A stretch of 64,000 bases of DNA from an uncultured Eubacterium sp. (GTDB lineage: Bacteria; Bacillota; Clostridia; Lachnospirales; Lachnospiraceae). The translations under genes were made by a program, and so were the position numbers. Positions 1-9,761 of this stretch are shown here, piece by piece. The first letter of the stretch is position 1; each line of letters opens with the position of its first letter. The notes under the pieces are model-generated. The model was not told the origin of the DNA. It worked only from the letters and a program-made list of their open reading frames with translations, and did not search any database. The stretch covers positions 1 through 64,000 of the forward strand of contig CAKRKO010000004.1 of the NCBI GenBank assembly GCA_934358495.1, given 5' to 3'.

Positions 1-75
1 GCAGTGGTCACAGAAAATTTTTCAGGTTCTTGTTGGAGTTCGTTTCTGCTTGTTCCAACTTACCCTAAACAAGAA

Positions 76-1035
76 TTAATCCTGGCCTTGTTTGATCTCG
101 CCACGCTCGCAGCGATTTCCCCAGGAATCAATGAGTTCTCCATCACGGTAAACGCAGATGATCTCGCAGTGGTTTGCACAGTTCGGACAAACAACTTCCC
201 GTGTCACAAATTCCATATCTGCCACATCAAAACTGAACGGTTTCTCAATGCCACATCCAAGTGCAAGGATCGCAGCACCATAACATCCCATCAGATGTCC
301 ATTCTCATCTACGATGATCTCTTCTCCCAGAGAGTCTGCAAAAGCTTTTACAACTCCTTCGTTTTTACTTACACCACCCTGGAATACAATCGGCGGAAGG
401 ATTTTTTTACCTTTTCCGATGTTGTTTAAGTAGTTATTTGCAACGGCATTACACAGACCGGCAATGATATCTTCTTTTTTATGTCCCATCTGGATTTTGT
501 GAACCAGATCGGACTCTGCAAATACAGTACAGCGGGCAGCAATCGGAGTCGGATTTTTGCTTCCGAGAGCGATTTTTCCGAATTCCTCTACTTCCACACC
601 AAGACGACGTGCCTGGCTGGAAAGGAAAGAGCCGGTTCCGGCTGCACAGAGGGTATTCATAGCATAGTCCACAGCAACACCGTTTTCCACGCAGATGATT
701 TTGGAATCCTGTCCGCCAATCTCAAGGATAGTGCGGACATCCGGATGCAGGGTTGTGGTTCCGACTGCGTGAGCGGTGATCTCATTTTTTACAATGCTGG
801 CGTTGCACATAGCGCCGACCAGTTTACGGGCACTTCCGGTTGTTCCGGCAGCAACGACTTTATATTCATTCTGATCAATTTTTTCTCCAAGGGCAGCAAT
901 GACTTTTTTTGCAGCGCCCATCGGATTTCCCTCTGTCCAGAGATAGATTCCGGCGAGGATATTTTTTTCTTCATCGATAATGACACCTTTGGTGGAAATA
1001 GATCCGATGTCAATTCCTAAATATGCTTTTTTCAA
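76..1035 (-). CDS. acyl-CoA dehydratase activase (BadF/HgdC family ATPase)
   Basis: A 319-aa ASKHA-fold ATPase of the kind that uses ATP hydrolysis to inject a low-potential electron into a 2-hydroxyacyl-CoA dehydratase or benzoyl-CoA-reductase-like partner. The phosphate loop LGIDIGSISTK lies at residues 6-16. The two cysteines expected to bridge the inter-subunit [4Fe-4S] cluster are visible at C130 (CAAGTG) and C169 (RCTVFAESD). The segment GGVSKNEGVV is the second phosphate motif. Unlike HgdC of amino-acid fermenters (about 260 aa), it has a C-terminal extension with five cysteines (VVCPNCANHCEIIC and NRC), probably a metal site. It overlaps the upstream dehydratase-like gene by 4 nt, so it is the fourth gene of one operon. 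The family is certain; the electron acceptor is inferred to be the two neighbouring proteins. Confidence 0.9.
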   Translation of the reverse strand: MKKAYLGIDIGSISTKGVIIDEEKNILAGIYLWTEGNPMGAAKKVIAALGEKIDQNEYKVVAAGTTGSARKLVGAMCNASIVKNEITAHAVGTTTLHPDVRTILEIGGQDSKIICVENGVAVDYAMNTLCAAGTGSFLSSQARRLGVEVEEFGKIALGSKNPTPIAARCTVFAESDLVHKIQMGHKKEDIIAGLCNAVANNYLNNIGKGKKILPPIVFQGGVSKNEGVVKAFADSLGEEIIVDENGHLMGCYGAAILALGCGIEKPFSFDVADMEFVTREVVCPNCANHCEIICVYRDGELIDSWGNRCERGEIKQGQD

Positions 1036-2180
1036 GATTCTGTTACTTCCTTTCTCATGGCGATCATATCATAAAATGCTTCCAGTCGGGTCTCGATACC
1101 GGTATCGCTGGTCTGGGTGTCATAATTTAAGTACAGCACCGGAATTTTGTAGTCGGAACTGATGTTGTGCAGTACCGGAACGGCATCCATCTCCGGTGTA
1201 CAACCGAATGATTTTACATGAACCAGCCCATCAAAGCCTTTCTCGGCATAATGTTCCGCCAGGGCAATGGTGGAAATGCTGGAACTTCCCATGTCAAATT
1301 TTGTGTATTTGCTGGAAAGCTTTTTCTGGATATTGACCCAGAGGGAAGATGGAAATTTATACAGGTCATAGGTAAGATAACCTTTTAATTTCTTCAGAGT
1401 TCCTTCATCCGGACAGAGAAGTACACTGTTGGAGAGGTTCATCCAGCGATGCACTTCCGCACCCATCTGTGCAATTTTTTTCTCAATTTCATGGTTGGAA
1501 TAAGGATCCATAATGGTGAAATATTCACCGACTACACCGACACGCAGCGGATGCTCCGGTTTGTTTTTTGGAATGGCATCAAAGTCTGCAATGGTTTGTT
1601 TGTAGATGCGGTTGACGTCTCTTAATCCTTTTGCTTTGCGAAGCTGTGCCAGGAAACGATTGTATACTTTATCGTAAGAACCTTTTTCAATCTCAAAGCC
1701 CATGTTCTGACGGTAGTTATCTTCTACCTTATCAATAACGGTGATCATTCTGGCTGTGGCAGGCAAGACCTTGGCCATCTGAAGTAATGTCGCATTTGGG
1801 GCAAACTGTTTCATGCCTTTTAACATGCCAATGAGGTTTTTGTAGCGGAAGAGGGTTAAGTTGAACATGTCAAAGTCATACCCCATATCCTTTAAAATCT
1901 GCTCATGAAGTTCGCCGTAGTAGCCCAGTCGGCAGGTTCCACCCGTTTGGATCAGAACGTTGGCGCCCTGCTCCAAAGCTTCGATGTAACAGCCCATCAT
2001 ACATTTAAATGGCGCACAGACAAAATCAGGGCTGTATTTTGCTCCAAGTTCAATTGTTCGTTTTGTCATGGCAGGCGGAGCCAGATATTCCAGATGCAGA
2101 CCGTTATTTACAAAGTACTGGATCGGAATGTCATAGTTTCCAAGTTGCGGATAACATAGTTTATATTTTTTTTCTGGCAT
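1032..2180 (-). CDS. HgdB-like 2-hydroxyacyl-CoA dehydratase/reductase family subunit
   Basis: A 382-aa protein of the family that includes HgdB/BcrB-type iron-sulfur subunits, benzoyl-CoA reductases and double-cubane proteins. Candidate cluster ligands are C55, C60, C64 and C83 in the N-terminal part (VCAPFKCMMGC and GGTCRLG) and a later KSFGCTPEMD motif. The C-terminus (GIETRLEAFYDMI..RKE) matches that of the upstream 305-aa protein, so the two are distant paralogues and may form a heterodimer. The gene overlaps its upstream neighbour by 1 nt and its downstream activase by 4 nt. I infer an ATP-activated reductive enzyme. The substrate cannot be read from sequence and need not be a CoA ester. 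Confidence 0.85.
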   Translation of the reverse strand: MPEKKYKLCYPQLGNYDIPIQYFVNNGLHLEYLAPPAMTKRTIELGAKYSPDFVCAPFKCMMGCYIEALEQGANVLIQTGGTCRLGYYGELHEQILKDMGYDFDMFNLTLFRYKNLIGMLKGMKQFAPNATLLQMAKVLPATARMITVIDKVEDNYRQNMGFEIEKGSYDKVYNRFLAQLRKAKGLRDVNRIYKQTIADFDAIPKNKPEHPLRVGVVGEYFTIMDPYSNHEIEKKIAQMGAEVHRWMNLSNSVLLCPDEGTLKKLKGYLTYDLYKFPSSLWVNIQKKLSSKYTKFDMGSSSISTIALAEHYAEKGFDGLVHVKSFGCTPEMDAVPVLHNISSDYKIPVLYLNYDTQTSDTGIETRLEAFYDMIAMRKEVTES

Positions 2181-3097
2181 TACAGACGTGCCTCCTTTCG
2201 GAAACGGATAATATCAATAAAACTTTCCAGACGGGTCTCGATACCAGCGTTTCCGTCCTGGCTGTCAAGGAGCAGGTTCAGGATCGGACGGTCTTTGATC
2301 CGGCGGATGATCATCTCATTGACCATGGAATCGGGTCCGCACGGAAATGCAGTAAGCAGGATAATACCATCCACATCGTTGTGATATTTGGAAATTGCTC
2401 CAAGCAGCTCTCTGTTCATGATCCACGGAACTGCTTTGCAGATAGCCAAGGAATCCGTCTGTGCCTGCTTTAAATCTACGGCATCAGAACAGATGGGAAC
2501 AGCATCCAGCTGTTCAATTCCTTTCATGATCGGTTTTCCAATATATTCATCATAAAGGTTGTAGCTATGTCCGACTACAAGGATTTTGATGCGGTCATCG
2601 TGCAGTTTTGCTTCTTCTTCCAGAATATGCTTTTTGTGAGCTTCCTTCCATGCGACGTATGCGTTCTGATATGCTTTTCTGGCCTGGCTTTCAGAAGCAC
2701 CGAGAGAAACACCGAGCATCACATAAGCCTGCTCTTCCGGGCATTTCTGCTGAAGGTCCACGTTGCAGGTGATAAAGTTAATATCATGCCCGCGGAAAGT
2801 ATTGGCAGCCATGTCATACAGGGCCTCGAAACGGGAGCACATGACACCGTCTTTTCCGTAATTTGCGATACGCGGAACAAAGACAGCGTCACATTTTCCT
2901 TCAAGTGCAGAGACATGACCGAAAAATAATTTGCTGGAGAGGCAGTTTTCATCAATGGCATAGTGGCTGCCTGCATCCATAAGTGTCTTATTTGTATGTG
3001 GGCTTGCGATGGTCTCGTGACCAAGTTCCCGGAAAAAAGTTTCCCAGAGAACATGGTAACGATAATAAAGTAAAGCCCGTGGTATTCCAATTTTCAT
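2180..3097 (-). CDS. DUF2229-type dehydratase/activase-related subunit
   Basis: A 305-aa protein beginning MKIGIPRALLYY, the signature of the DUF2229 segment usually found inside very large fused activase/dehydratase proteins of Clostridia. Cysteines at C52 (ENCLSSK), C69, C87 and in TAFPCGPDS are candidate cluster ligands. Here the segment is a stand-alone gene, lying between the acyl-activating reductase and the HgdB-like gene with gaps of 3 nt and -1 nt. As far as I recall, the plasmalogen synthase PlsA of clostridia is a fusion of the same building blocks, so a role in reductive lipid chemistry is a reasonable but unproven reading. Confidence 0.8.
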   Translation of the reverse strand: MKIGIPRALLYYRYHVLWETFFRELGHETIASPHTNKTLMDAGSHYAIDENCLSSKLFFGHVSALEGKCDAVFVPRIANYGKDGVMCSRFEALYDMAANTFRGHDINFITCNVDLQQKCPEEQAYVMLGVSLGASESQARKAYQNAYVAWKEAHKKHILEEEAKLHDDRIKILVVGHSYNLYDEYIGKPIMKGIEQLDAVPICSDAVDLKQAQTDSLAICKAVPWIMNRELLGAISKYHNDVDGIILLTAFPCGPDSMVNEMIIRRIKDRPILNLLLDSQDGNAGIETRLESFIDIIRFRKEARL

Positions 3098-3100
3098 GTT

Positions 3101-6100
3101 TTATATACATCCATTCTTTTTAAAATAATTCAGATAAGCGCTAAACAGCTTCTCATCCACCGGTGGACAACTGATTCCGGATTGGTTTAACAGTACGTTG
3201 GCTTTTGTACAGTCATAAATAGTATCTTTTCCAACAAAGTGGCGCAACACGCCAGGGTTGGCATCAGTACCGTTTTCAAACAGGCATGCGAGTAATGTAA
3301 GGGCATTTTCCGATGCAGTTGCCTGTTTCAGTTTGCTTTTCCATGCGCCAAAAGTAATGTAGCGTACCGGATAACCGTTGGCACGGATATAGGAAACCGC
3401 CTTTTTCACAGGAACTGGTTCCGGGTTGACCAGATTGAAGGCCTGATTCATGGCTTCCGGTTTGCGGGAAATGCAGCAGATCGCATCTGCCACGAAATCT
3501 ACCGGTGTCATATGCATGCAGTAGCTTGTGCGCGGGATTGCCTGCATCTGGATTGTTCCAACGATCATACGGCTGACCATATCATCCATTTCCCAGATAC
3601 CATTGGCTGCACCGGTGATATCGCCAGGGCGATAGATCACAGTGTGCAATCCGCGTTTCTGTGCGATTCCTACCAGTTTTTCTGATACCCATTTTGTCTC
3701 AGAATAAGCAAGGGAGAAGCCGTGTGCGGTGTTCAGCGGATCATTTTCATAGACCCGTTTCCCCTTGTTATTTGGGGTGTCATAGACACTGTAGGAAGAT
3801 ACATAGTGGTAATATTTTGGTTTGCCGGCGCAGGCAAGCCGCAGCGTTTCTACCGTTCCGTGTACGTTGGTCTCTTTCAGAAATTCATATGGGAAAATGA
3901 AGTTCAACAGGGCACCGTTGTGGTAGATGACCTGGATTTTTTCCGCCAGTTCCTGCCACAGTTCTTCGGAAAGACCAAATTTTTCTGTGGAGAGATCGCC
4001 GATGACCGGATGTAAAAATGCGCAAAAATCCTCGCTCCAGCATTCATAATGCTTCATGTTGCTGACCAGGCGTTCCAGACCGGCTTCTTCGGAGTCGGCG
4101 CGCACCAGACAATACAGGTTCAGACCATTCTTAGGATACTGTGTCAGGATTGCACGGATCAGCTGAGCCCCAAGGAATCCTGTGGCACCGGTGAGCAGGA
4201 TATTTCTGCAGTCCTGCGGAGCAGTGTCATATGCACCTGTCGGAGCAATAGATGGATCCAGATGGCATTCTTGTTTCAGGTCAACAGCTTTGGAAGTGCC
4301 TTTTCCACCAGTCAGAACACGACGGATATAGTTGGCAACACCGGAGACGGAGGAGTCTAAAAGTACTTCTCGCAGATCCAGTTTGACATGGAAGCGTTCT
4401 TCCATTTTATTAACCAGCTCGAATCCCATCAGGGAATCACCGCCAAGTTCCAGAAAAGAGTCTGTGAGGTTGTACTGCTCAATATTCAAAACTTTTTCAA
4501 ATACAGATTTTACCTGAAGCAGGATCTCATCTGCTTTATCGATGGATTTGTCGATAATTGTGGTCTCGCCGCTGCTGGTACGGTATGCATGGCTGCTGTG
4601 CAGGATCTGTAATTTACCTTGCTGATACAGTTCCCGGGCTTTCAGCATCTGAAGCTTGCTGTTGTCCGTACGTGGGATTGCACCTCTTGGCACAAAAATA
4701 ATATCGTAGAAGGAAAACCCAAAACGCTCGGATACAGCGGCATTGATCTGTCCTACCCGTCTGATAAAATCTTCTTCTGGTTTGGATTCCACCACGGCGA
4801 TGACATGTTCTTTTTCACCGTCATTAGTGGAGAAAAATCCGAAAGAAGTAGTAGCCAGAGCCGGTACTTTCTGCATGATCAGGGTTTGCAGATCATTTGG
4901 AAAGATATTATGCCCATTGATGATCAGCATTTCTTTGATGCGGCCGGTAATGTAAAGATGGCCTTCATACAAAAATCCAAGGTCGCCGGTTTTGTAAAAG
5001 TTGCGGTCATAGCCTTCCAGGCGTACACGGAAGTTTGAATTTTCCTTTAAATTACCCCAGTAGCCGTTGGCCACACTGTCACCGGAGATGAAAATTTCGC
5101 CGATGTGCAGATCTGGATACGGTTTCTTCGTTTTTGGATTGGCAATGACCACGGTGAGGTCTTTGACCGGTTTGCCGACGCTGACGATCTCTTTGGCCTG
5201 CTGGTCTTCTTTTTCTTCTGTTAGCAGAACCGCACAGTTTTTCTGATAAGCTTCATAATCGAGCTTTAAGGTGCGGTAGTCCTGGCTTGCAAAGGTAGCC
5301 AGGCAGACATTTTCCGCCAGTCCATAGCCTGGTGCCATGGCATTTGGGGAAAGCTGAAACATCTTGGAAAATTTTTCAACTGTCTTTGCACTGATAAATT
5401 CCGAACCATTCATAAAATGGGTCACCTGGGTCAATGGATATTTGGCGGCCTCTTCCGGTGTGAAAATACGGGTACATGCGTCAAATGCAGAACCAGGTCC
5501 GACGGTTAAGGTAAGGTTGAAGTCATACAGCATTTTTACCCACAGCTTTGGATTCTCCAGAAACTGCATGGTGGATAAAAAGTATGCGCAGGCATCTGTT
5601 GTACAGAGTGGCATGCAGATTGTGACAACCAGTCCCAGATTGTGGAAAAACGGAACCCAGGTGCCGAGTGTGCCATGATTAAAATCGTAACAGTTCTGGC
5701 ATTGTTCCAGATTCTTCATCAGTGCTTTCCAGGTGACACGAACGCCTCGCGGTGCGCTTGTGGAACCTGAAGTGTACTGCAGGTAGACAAGACGGTTTTC
5801 TGTAGCTTCCACGATAACGTCTTTTCGTTTGTACGGAGTCAGCCGGTCAGTGTAAATACGTTTCAGCCGGATCACACTGGTAAAGGCTTCGCGGATCAGC
5901 CGGCCGGTCAGACTGACACCGGATTCCTGCTCCAGGGCATAGTTGGAGATCAGTGCTTTCGGCTGACAGGATTTCAGTACTGAGATAAATCGGGCAATCT
6001 TGCCTTCATCCAGCGGCGGCGGGATGACAGTGAAAGTGACACCAGCCATCATACAGCCGAGGATTGCATAGGTTGTGCCATAATCCTGCATACTGAAAAT

Positions 6101-6301
6101 GACTGCCCGGTCGCCCGGACGCAGCCCTTTTTTTCGGAGTGCATAGGCAATCTCCAGAGATTTATGATAGAGGGAGCGCATGGTAATATCCTGCATCTCC
6201 CAGTCGCCGTTTTTATATTCCAGAAAACGGTAGATGACATGTTCCGGCGCCTTTTCGGTCTGGGCGGAAAGAATGTCAATGAGTGAGGTTATTTTTTTCA
6301 T
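3101..6301 (-). CDS. FAAL-like adenylation - acyl carrier - thioester reductase protein
   Basis: A 1066-aa three-domain protein. Residues about 1-560 are an adenylation domain with core motif YTSGSTSAPRGV near residue 175, then KTGDLGFLYEGHLYITGR and GHNIFPNDLQ, the form typical of fatty acyl-AMP ligases rather than amino-acid-loading NRPS domains. Residues about 590-670 are a carrier domain with the phosphopantetheine serine in LELGGDSLMGFEL. Residues about 695-1066 are an NAD(P)-binding thioester reductase (LLTGATGFLGAQL; catalytic YSETKW). There is no condensation or thioesterase domain. The expected reaction is acid + ATP to an acyl-S-carrier, then reductive release as aldehyde or alcohol. 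It is the first gene of a four-gene operon. SD GAGGAG lies 14-15 nt before the ATG, a rather long spacing. The substrate is unknown; a fatty or aryl acid is inferred. Confidence 0.88.
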   Translation of the reverse strand: MKKITSLIDILSAQTEKAPEHVIYRFLEYKNGDWEMQDITMRSLYHKSLEIAYALRKKGLRPGDRAVIFSMQDYGTTYAILGCMMAGVTFTVIPPPLDEGKIARFISVLKSCQPKALISNYALEQESGVSLTGRLIREAFTSVIRLKRIYTDRLTPYKRKDVIVEATENRLVYLQYTSGSTSAPRGVRVTWKALMKNLEQCQNCYDFNHGTLGTWVPFFHNLGLVVTICMPLCTTDACAYFLSTMQFLENPKLWVKMLYDFNLTLTVGPGSAFDACTRIFTPEEAAKYPLTQVTHFMNGSEFISAKTVEKFSKMFQLSPNAMAPGYGLAENVCLATFASQDYRTLKLDYEAYQKNCAVLLTEEKEDQQAKEIVSVGKPVKDLTVVIANPKTKKPYPDLHIGEIFISGDSVANGYWGNLKENSNFRVRLEGYDRNFYKTGDLGFLYEGHLYITGRIKEMLIINGHNIFPNDLQTLIMQKVPALATTSFGFFSTNDGEKEHVIAVVESKPEEDFIRRVGQINAAVSERFGFSFYDIIFVPRGAIPRTDNSKLQMLKARELYQQGKLQILHSSHAYRTSSGETTIIDKSIDKADEILLQVKSVFEKVLNIEQYNLTDSFLELGGDSLMGFELVNKMEERFHVKLDLREVLLDSSVSGVANYIRRVLTGGKGTSKAVDLKQECHLDPSIAPTGAYDTAPQDCRNILLTGATGFLGAQLIRAILTQYPKNGLNLYCLVRADSEEAGLERLVSNMKHYECWSEDFCAFLHPVIGDLSTEKFGLSEELWQELAEKIQVIYHNGALLNFIFPYEFLKETNVHGTVETLRLACAGKPKYYHYVSSYSVYDTPNNKGKRVYENDPLNTAHGFSLAYSETKWVSEKLVGIAQKRGLHTVIYRPGDITGAANGIWEMDDMVSRMIVGTIQMQAIPRTSYCMHMTPVDFVADAICCISRKPEAMNQAFNLVNPEPVPVKKAVSYIRANGYPVRYITFGAWKSKLKQATASENALTLLACLFENGTDANPGVLRHFVGKDTIYDCTKANVLLNQSGISCPPVDEKLFSAYLNYFKKNGCI

Positions 6302-6363
6302 AATTGATTCTTTTATCTCCTCTGTTCTTTCTGATATTTATATACAGAAACTTTTACTTATTA

Positions 6364-6392
6364 ATAATAGTGCATTCCCCTATGCTTCGCAA
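6364..6392 (-). promoter_or_regulatory. sigma-A promoter of the FAAL-reductase operon
   Basis: On the minus strand TTGCGA (6392-6387) and TATTAT (6369-6364) are separated by 17 bp. The start would lie about 55 nt before the ATG at 6301. It diverges from the proS T-box promoter, 29 bp away. Predicted by eye only. Confidence 0.5.
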
Positions 6393-6420
6393 GTTAAATA
6401 AGTATAAAATATTTGCGCCC

Positions 6421-6449
6421 TTGACATTCTTTCACGATTCGCTTAGAAT
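6421..6449 (+). promoter_or_regulatory. sigma-A promoter of the proS T-box transcript
   Basis: A consensus TTGACA (6421-6426) and TAGAAT (6444-6449) with exactly 17 bp between them sit upstream of the T-box leader. This places the start near 6456 and gives a leader of nearly 390 nt. Confidence 0.75.
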
Positions 6450-6455
6450 AACGAT

Positions 6456-6745
6456 TGATTACAGTTTTTCTGTTAAGAAAGGCGTAAAAAATAAGAAATC
6501 GGCTGTGACAGGAAATAGTACAGATGGAAAATTCTACAGAGAGAGGATGTACATGGATTCCATGTATGCTGCGACATCCTTGTATGGAACATTTGGAACC
6601 GGGCCTTGAGCCCCGTGCGATGAGTACGGCGTAGAACCGGCGTTAACGGTATTGAGTGGATATGCGAAAATAATGCATATAAGCAGGGTGGTACCGCCGG
6701 AATTCCGGTCCCTATGTGGGATCTGTTTTTCCGGTGTTTTTTGAT
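6456..6745 (+). promoter_or_regulatory. T-box leader controlling proS
   Basis: The hallmark T-box sequence AGGGTGGTACCGC is at 6685-6697, preceded by a stem III-like segment with GTTAACGG and TGAGTGGA. An AGAGAGGA start of stem I is near 6539. The T-box sequence is followed by a terminator made from CCGGAA (6697-6702) and TTCCGG (6729-6734) plus inner TCCC/GGGA pairing and a T-run at 6737-6742. Uncharged tRNA(Pro) should stabilise the antiterminator and turn on the synthetase. I could not assign the specifier codon with confidence by eye. Confidence 0.9.
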
Positions 6746-6843
6746 TTGACAGGAAAGGGAGTTGCTTTTTCTGCCAGACAAAATATAGCAATACACAGTG
6801 ATTCCAAGAGAACAAGATTAATAAGTAAAAAGGAGATACAGTC

Positions 6844-8283
6844 ATGGCAAAGGACAAAAAATTAGTAGAAGCCATTACATCTATGGATGTGGATTTTGCA
6901 CAGTGGTACACAGATGTAGTAAAAAAAGCAGGATTAACCGATTATTCCAGCGTCAGAGGATGCATGGTCATCAAACCGGCAGGGTATGCGATCTGGGAGA
7001 ACATCCAGAAAGAGCTTGACCGTCGTTTCAAAGAGACAGGTGTAGAGAATGTATACATGCCGATGTTCATTCCGGAGAGTCTGCTGAATGTAGAGAAAGA
7101 TCATGTAGAAGGATTCGCACCGGAAGTTGCATGGGTAACACACGGTGGATTGAATCCGCTGCAGGAGCGTCTCTGCGTACGTCCGACATCCGAGACATTA
7201 TTCTGTGATTTTTATAAAAATGATATCCAGTCTTACCGTGATCTTCCAAAGGTATACAACCAGTGGTGTTCCGTTGTAAGATGGGAAAAAGAAACACGTC
7301 CGTTCCTTCGTTCCAGAGAGTTCTTGTGGCAGGAAGGCCATACAGCTCATGCAACCGCTGAGGAAGCAGAGGCACGTACAGTACAGATGCTGAACCTGTA
7401 CGCAGATTTCTGTGAGGAAGTACTGGCTATGCCGGTCATCCGCGGACAGAAGACAGAAAAAGAGAAATTCGCAGGTGCTGAGGCTACTTACACCATCGAG
7501 GCCCTGATGCATGACGGAAAAGCACTGCAGTCCGGTACAAGCCATAACTTTGGCGATGGATTTGCAAAAGCATTCGGCATCCAGTATACAGATAAAGAGA
7601 ACAAATTACAGTATGTACATCAGACATCCTGGGGTATGACCACACGTCTGATCGGTGCCATCATCATGGTTCACGGCGATGATTCCGGACTGGTTCTGCC
7701 GCCGCACATTGCACCGACACAGGTTATGGTAATCCCTATCCAGCAGAGAAAAGAAGGCGTTTTGGAGAAAGCACAGGAAATCCAGGAGCGTTTAGGCAAA
7801 GTCTGCCGTGCAAAATTAGATGATTCTGACAAGAGCCCGGGTTGGAAATTCTCTGAGCAGGAAATGCGTGGTATTCCGATCCGTGTGGAATTAGGACCGA
7901 AAGATATCGAGAACAATCAGTGTGTACTGGTTCGCCGTGATACCCGTGAAAAGACAGTTGTTTCTCTGGATGAAGTAGAGTCTGTAGTTCCGGAATTATT
8001 AGAGACTATCCAGAAAGATATGTTTGAACGTGCAAAAGCACATCGTGATGCACATATCACAGATGCACACAACTACGACGAGTTCTGTGACGCAGTAGAA
8101 AATAAACCAGGATTTATCCGTGGTATGTGGTGCGGAGACCGTGCATGCGAGGACAAGATCAAAGAAGAGACATCAGCGACATCCAGATGTATGCCGTTCA
8201 ACGATCAGGAGCATATTTCTGACGTATGTGTATGCTGTGGAAAACCGGCGAAAAAACTGGTATACTGGGGTAAAGCATACTAA
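6844..8283 (+). CDS. proS: prolyl-tRNA synthetase, archaeal/eukaryotic type (ProS type 3)
   Basis: A 479-aa class II aminoacyl-tRNA synthetase that charges tRNA(Pro) in the cytoplasm. Length, the N-terminus ([15 protein letters not shown]), the catalytic-core segments ([47 protein letters not shown]) and the tyrosine terminus (VYWGKAY) match the short archaeal-type enzyme that lacks the bacterial INS editing domain. Four cysteines near the C-terminus (MWCGDRACE and CVCCGKPA) suggest the zinc site of that type. The ATG follows an AAAAAGGAG SD. Expression is under the T-box described above. A stem-loop formed by TAAGAATC/GATTCTTA lies directly after the stop. Confidence 0.97.
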   Translation: MAKDKKLVEAITSMDVDFAQWYTDVVKKAGLTDYSSVRGCMVIKPAGYAIWENIQKELDRRFKETGVENVYMPMFIPESLLNVEKDHVEGFAPEVAWVTHGGLNPLQERLCVRPTSETLFCDFYKNDIQSYRDLPKVYNQWCSVVRWEKETRPFLRSREFLWQEGHTAHATAEEAEARTVQMLNLYADFCEEVLAMPVIRGQKTEKEKFAGAEATYTIEALMHDGKALQSGTSHNFGDGFAKAFGIQYTDKENKLQYVHQTSWGMTTRLIGAIIMVHGDDSGLVLPPHIAPTQVMVIPIQQRKEGVLEKAQEIQERLGKVCRAKLDDSDKSPGWKFSEQEMRGIPIRVELGPKDIENNQCVLVRRDTREKTVVSLDEVESVVPELLETIQKDMFERAKAHRDAHITDAHNYDEFCDAVENKPGFIRGMWCGDRACEDKIKEETSATSRCMPFNDQEHISDVCVCCGKPAKKLVYWGKAY

Positions 8284-8426
8284 GAATCGTTGATTCTTAG
8301 TATAATCTATCGCACAGATTTACAGAGGAAGATGTCACTTTGTGACGTAAATCTGACAGGAAAAGCACAGAGGTGGTTTTCAATGAATGAATCAGTATAA
8401 AAATATGGAGTTTCAGGAGGGGTGCG

Positions 8427-9761
8427 ATGAAGATCGAGTTACCGGAAAAAGTGAAAACCGTCATTGATGAACTGAAAGCACATGGCTATGATGCCTATGC
8501 GGTAGGTGGCTGTATCCGTGACAGTATCCTTGGGCGCACTCCTGGAGACTGGGATATCACTACTTCTGCCAAACCGCAGCAGGTAAAAGCAATTTTTCCG
8601 CGGACGGTGGACACTGGTATTCAGCACGGAACCGTAACGGTTCTGATGGACAAAGAAGGATTTGAGGTGACCACCTACCGTATTGACGGGGAGTATGAAG
8701 ATGCCCGTCATCCGAAGGATGTGATTTTTACTTCAAATCTGCTGGAAGATTTAAAACGCCGGGATTTTACCATCAATGCCATGGCTTATAATGATGAAAC
8801 CGGTCTGGTGGATGCCTTTGACGGAATTGCAGACTTGAAAGCAAAACGGATCCGCTGTGTGGGTGAGCCGACGGAGCGTTTTACGGAAGATGCACTGCGT
8901 ATGATGCGTGCAGTTCGTTTTGCTGCACAGCTCGGATTTTCCATTGAGGATGCCACTCGCAAGGCCATCTGTGATATGGCAGAAAATTTGTCGAAGATCA
9001 GTGCGGAACGTATTCAGGTAGAACTTGTAAAACTTGTAACATCTGATCACCCGGAAGAAATGAAGACTATTTATGACACCGGAATCGCAGCTGTTATTTT
9101 ACCGGAATTTTGCACGATGATGGAGACAGAGCAGCATAATCCACATCATATTTATACGGTGGGAGAGCATACGATCCGTTCCATGCAGGAAATACGACCG
9201 GATAAAGTGCTGCGTCTGACCATGCTGTTCCATGATGTGGCAAAACCTGTCTGCCGCACAGAAGATGAAAGTGGGATTCATCATTTTCACGGACATCCGG
9301 AAGTGGGCGCTGAGATGACACGAAAAATTCTGCGCAGATTGAAATTCGACAACGATACGATACGAAAAGTAACAGCGCTGATCCGGGCACATGATGACCG
9401 TCCACCGTTGAAAGACCGTGCAGTCCGCCGTGCGATCTTCCGCAATGGAGTGGAGCTGTATCCGGAACTTTTTGAAGTGAAACGTGCGGATATTATGGCA
9501 CAGAGCAGCTTTCTGCAGCAGGAAAAACTGCTGTATGTGGATCGTTATGAGCATATGTATCAGCAGATTCTGGAAAAACAGCAGTGTCTGTCACTGAAAG
9601 ATCTGTCAGTAAACGGCTCAGATCTGATCGCAAAAGGCATCAAACCGGGCAAAGAAATCGGTGAGATCCTGCATGAAATGCTTGATAAAGTACTGGAAGA
9701 GCCGGAAGTAAACAAAAAAGAAGTATTGATTGACTGGTACTTTAACCAGAGTAAGACATAA
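8427..9761 (+). CDS. cca: CCA tRNA nucleotidyltransferase with HD domain
   Basis: A 444-aa enzyme that adds or repairs the 3' CCA of tRNAs. The N-terminal class II nucleotidyltransferase head shows YAVGGCIRDSILGR and the metal-binding pair in GDWDIT. The neck shows RRDFTINAMAYN and GEPTERFTEDALRMMRAVRFA. An HD phosphohydrolase-type domain follows (MLFHDVAKP, IRAHDDRPP). SD GGAGGGG precedes the ATG by 6 nt. It sits between proS and a CotS-like gene, and tRNA maturation next to a tRNA synthetase is a sensible grouping. Family assignment is secure. In some clostridia the activity is split between CC- and A-adding enzymes, and I cannot tell which form this is. Confidence 0.93.
   Translation: MKIELPEKVKTVIDELKAHGYDAYAVGGCIRDSILGRTPGDWDITTSAKPQQVKAIFPRTVDTGIQHGTVTVLMDKEGFEVTTYRIDGEYEDARHPKDVIFTSNLLEDLKRRDFTINAMAYNDETGLVDAFDGIADLKAKRIRCVGEPTERFTEDALRMMRAVRFAAQLGFSIEDATRKAICDMAENLSKISAERIQVELVKLVTSDHPEEMKTIYDTGIAAVILPEFCTMMETEQHNPHHIYTVGEHTIRSMQEIRPDKVLRLTMLFHDVAKPVCRTEDESGIHHFHGHPEVGAEMTRKILRRLKFDNDTIRKVTALIRAHDDRPPLKDRAVRRAIFRNGVELYPELFEVKRADIMAQSSFLQQEKLLYVDRYEHMYQQILEKQQCLSLKDLSVNGSDLIAKGIKPGKEIGEILHEMLDKVLEEPEVNKKEVLIDWYFNQSKT

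Noticed and set aside
1..75. Gene fragment at the window start
   Set aside because: Only 75 bp after the activase stop; no frame or terminator could be supported. It shares a 14-bp ACCCTAAACAAGAA with 46.39 kb.
481..1020. 179-aa plus-strand ORF inside the activase gene
   Set aside because: A shadow of the minus-strand coding sequence with no SD and no family resemblance.
3101..6301. True NRPS module making a peptide aldehyde
   Set aside because: No condensation domain, and the adenylation motifs look like fatty acyl-AMP ligases rather than amino-acid activators.
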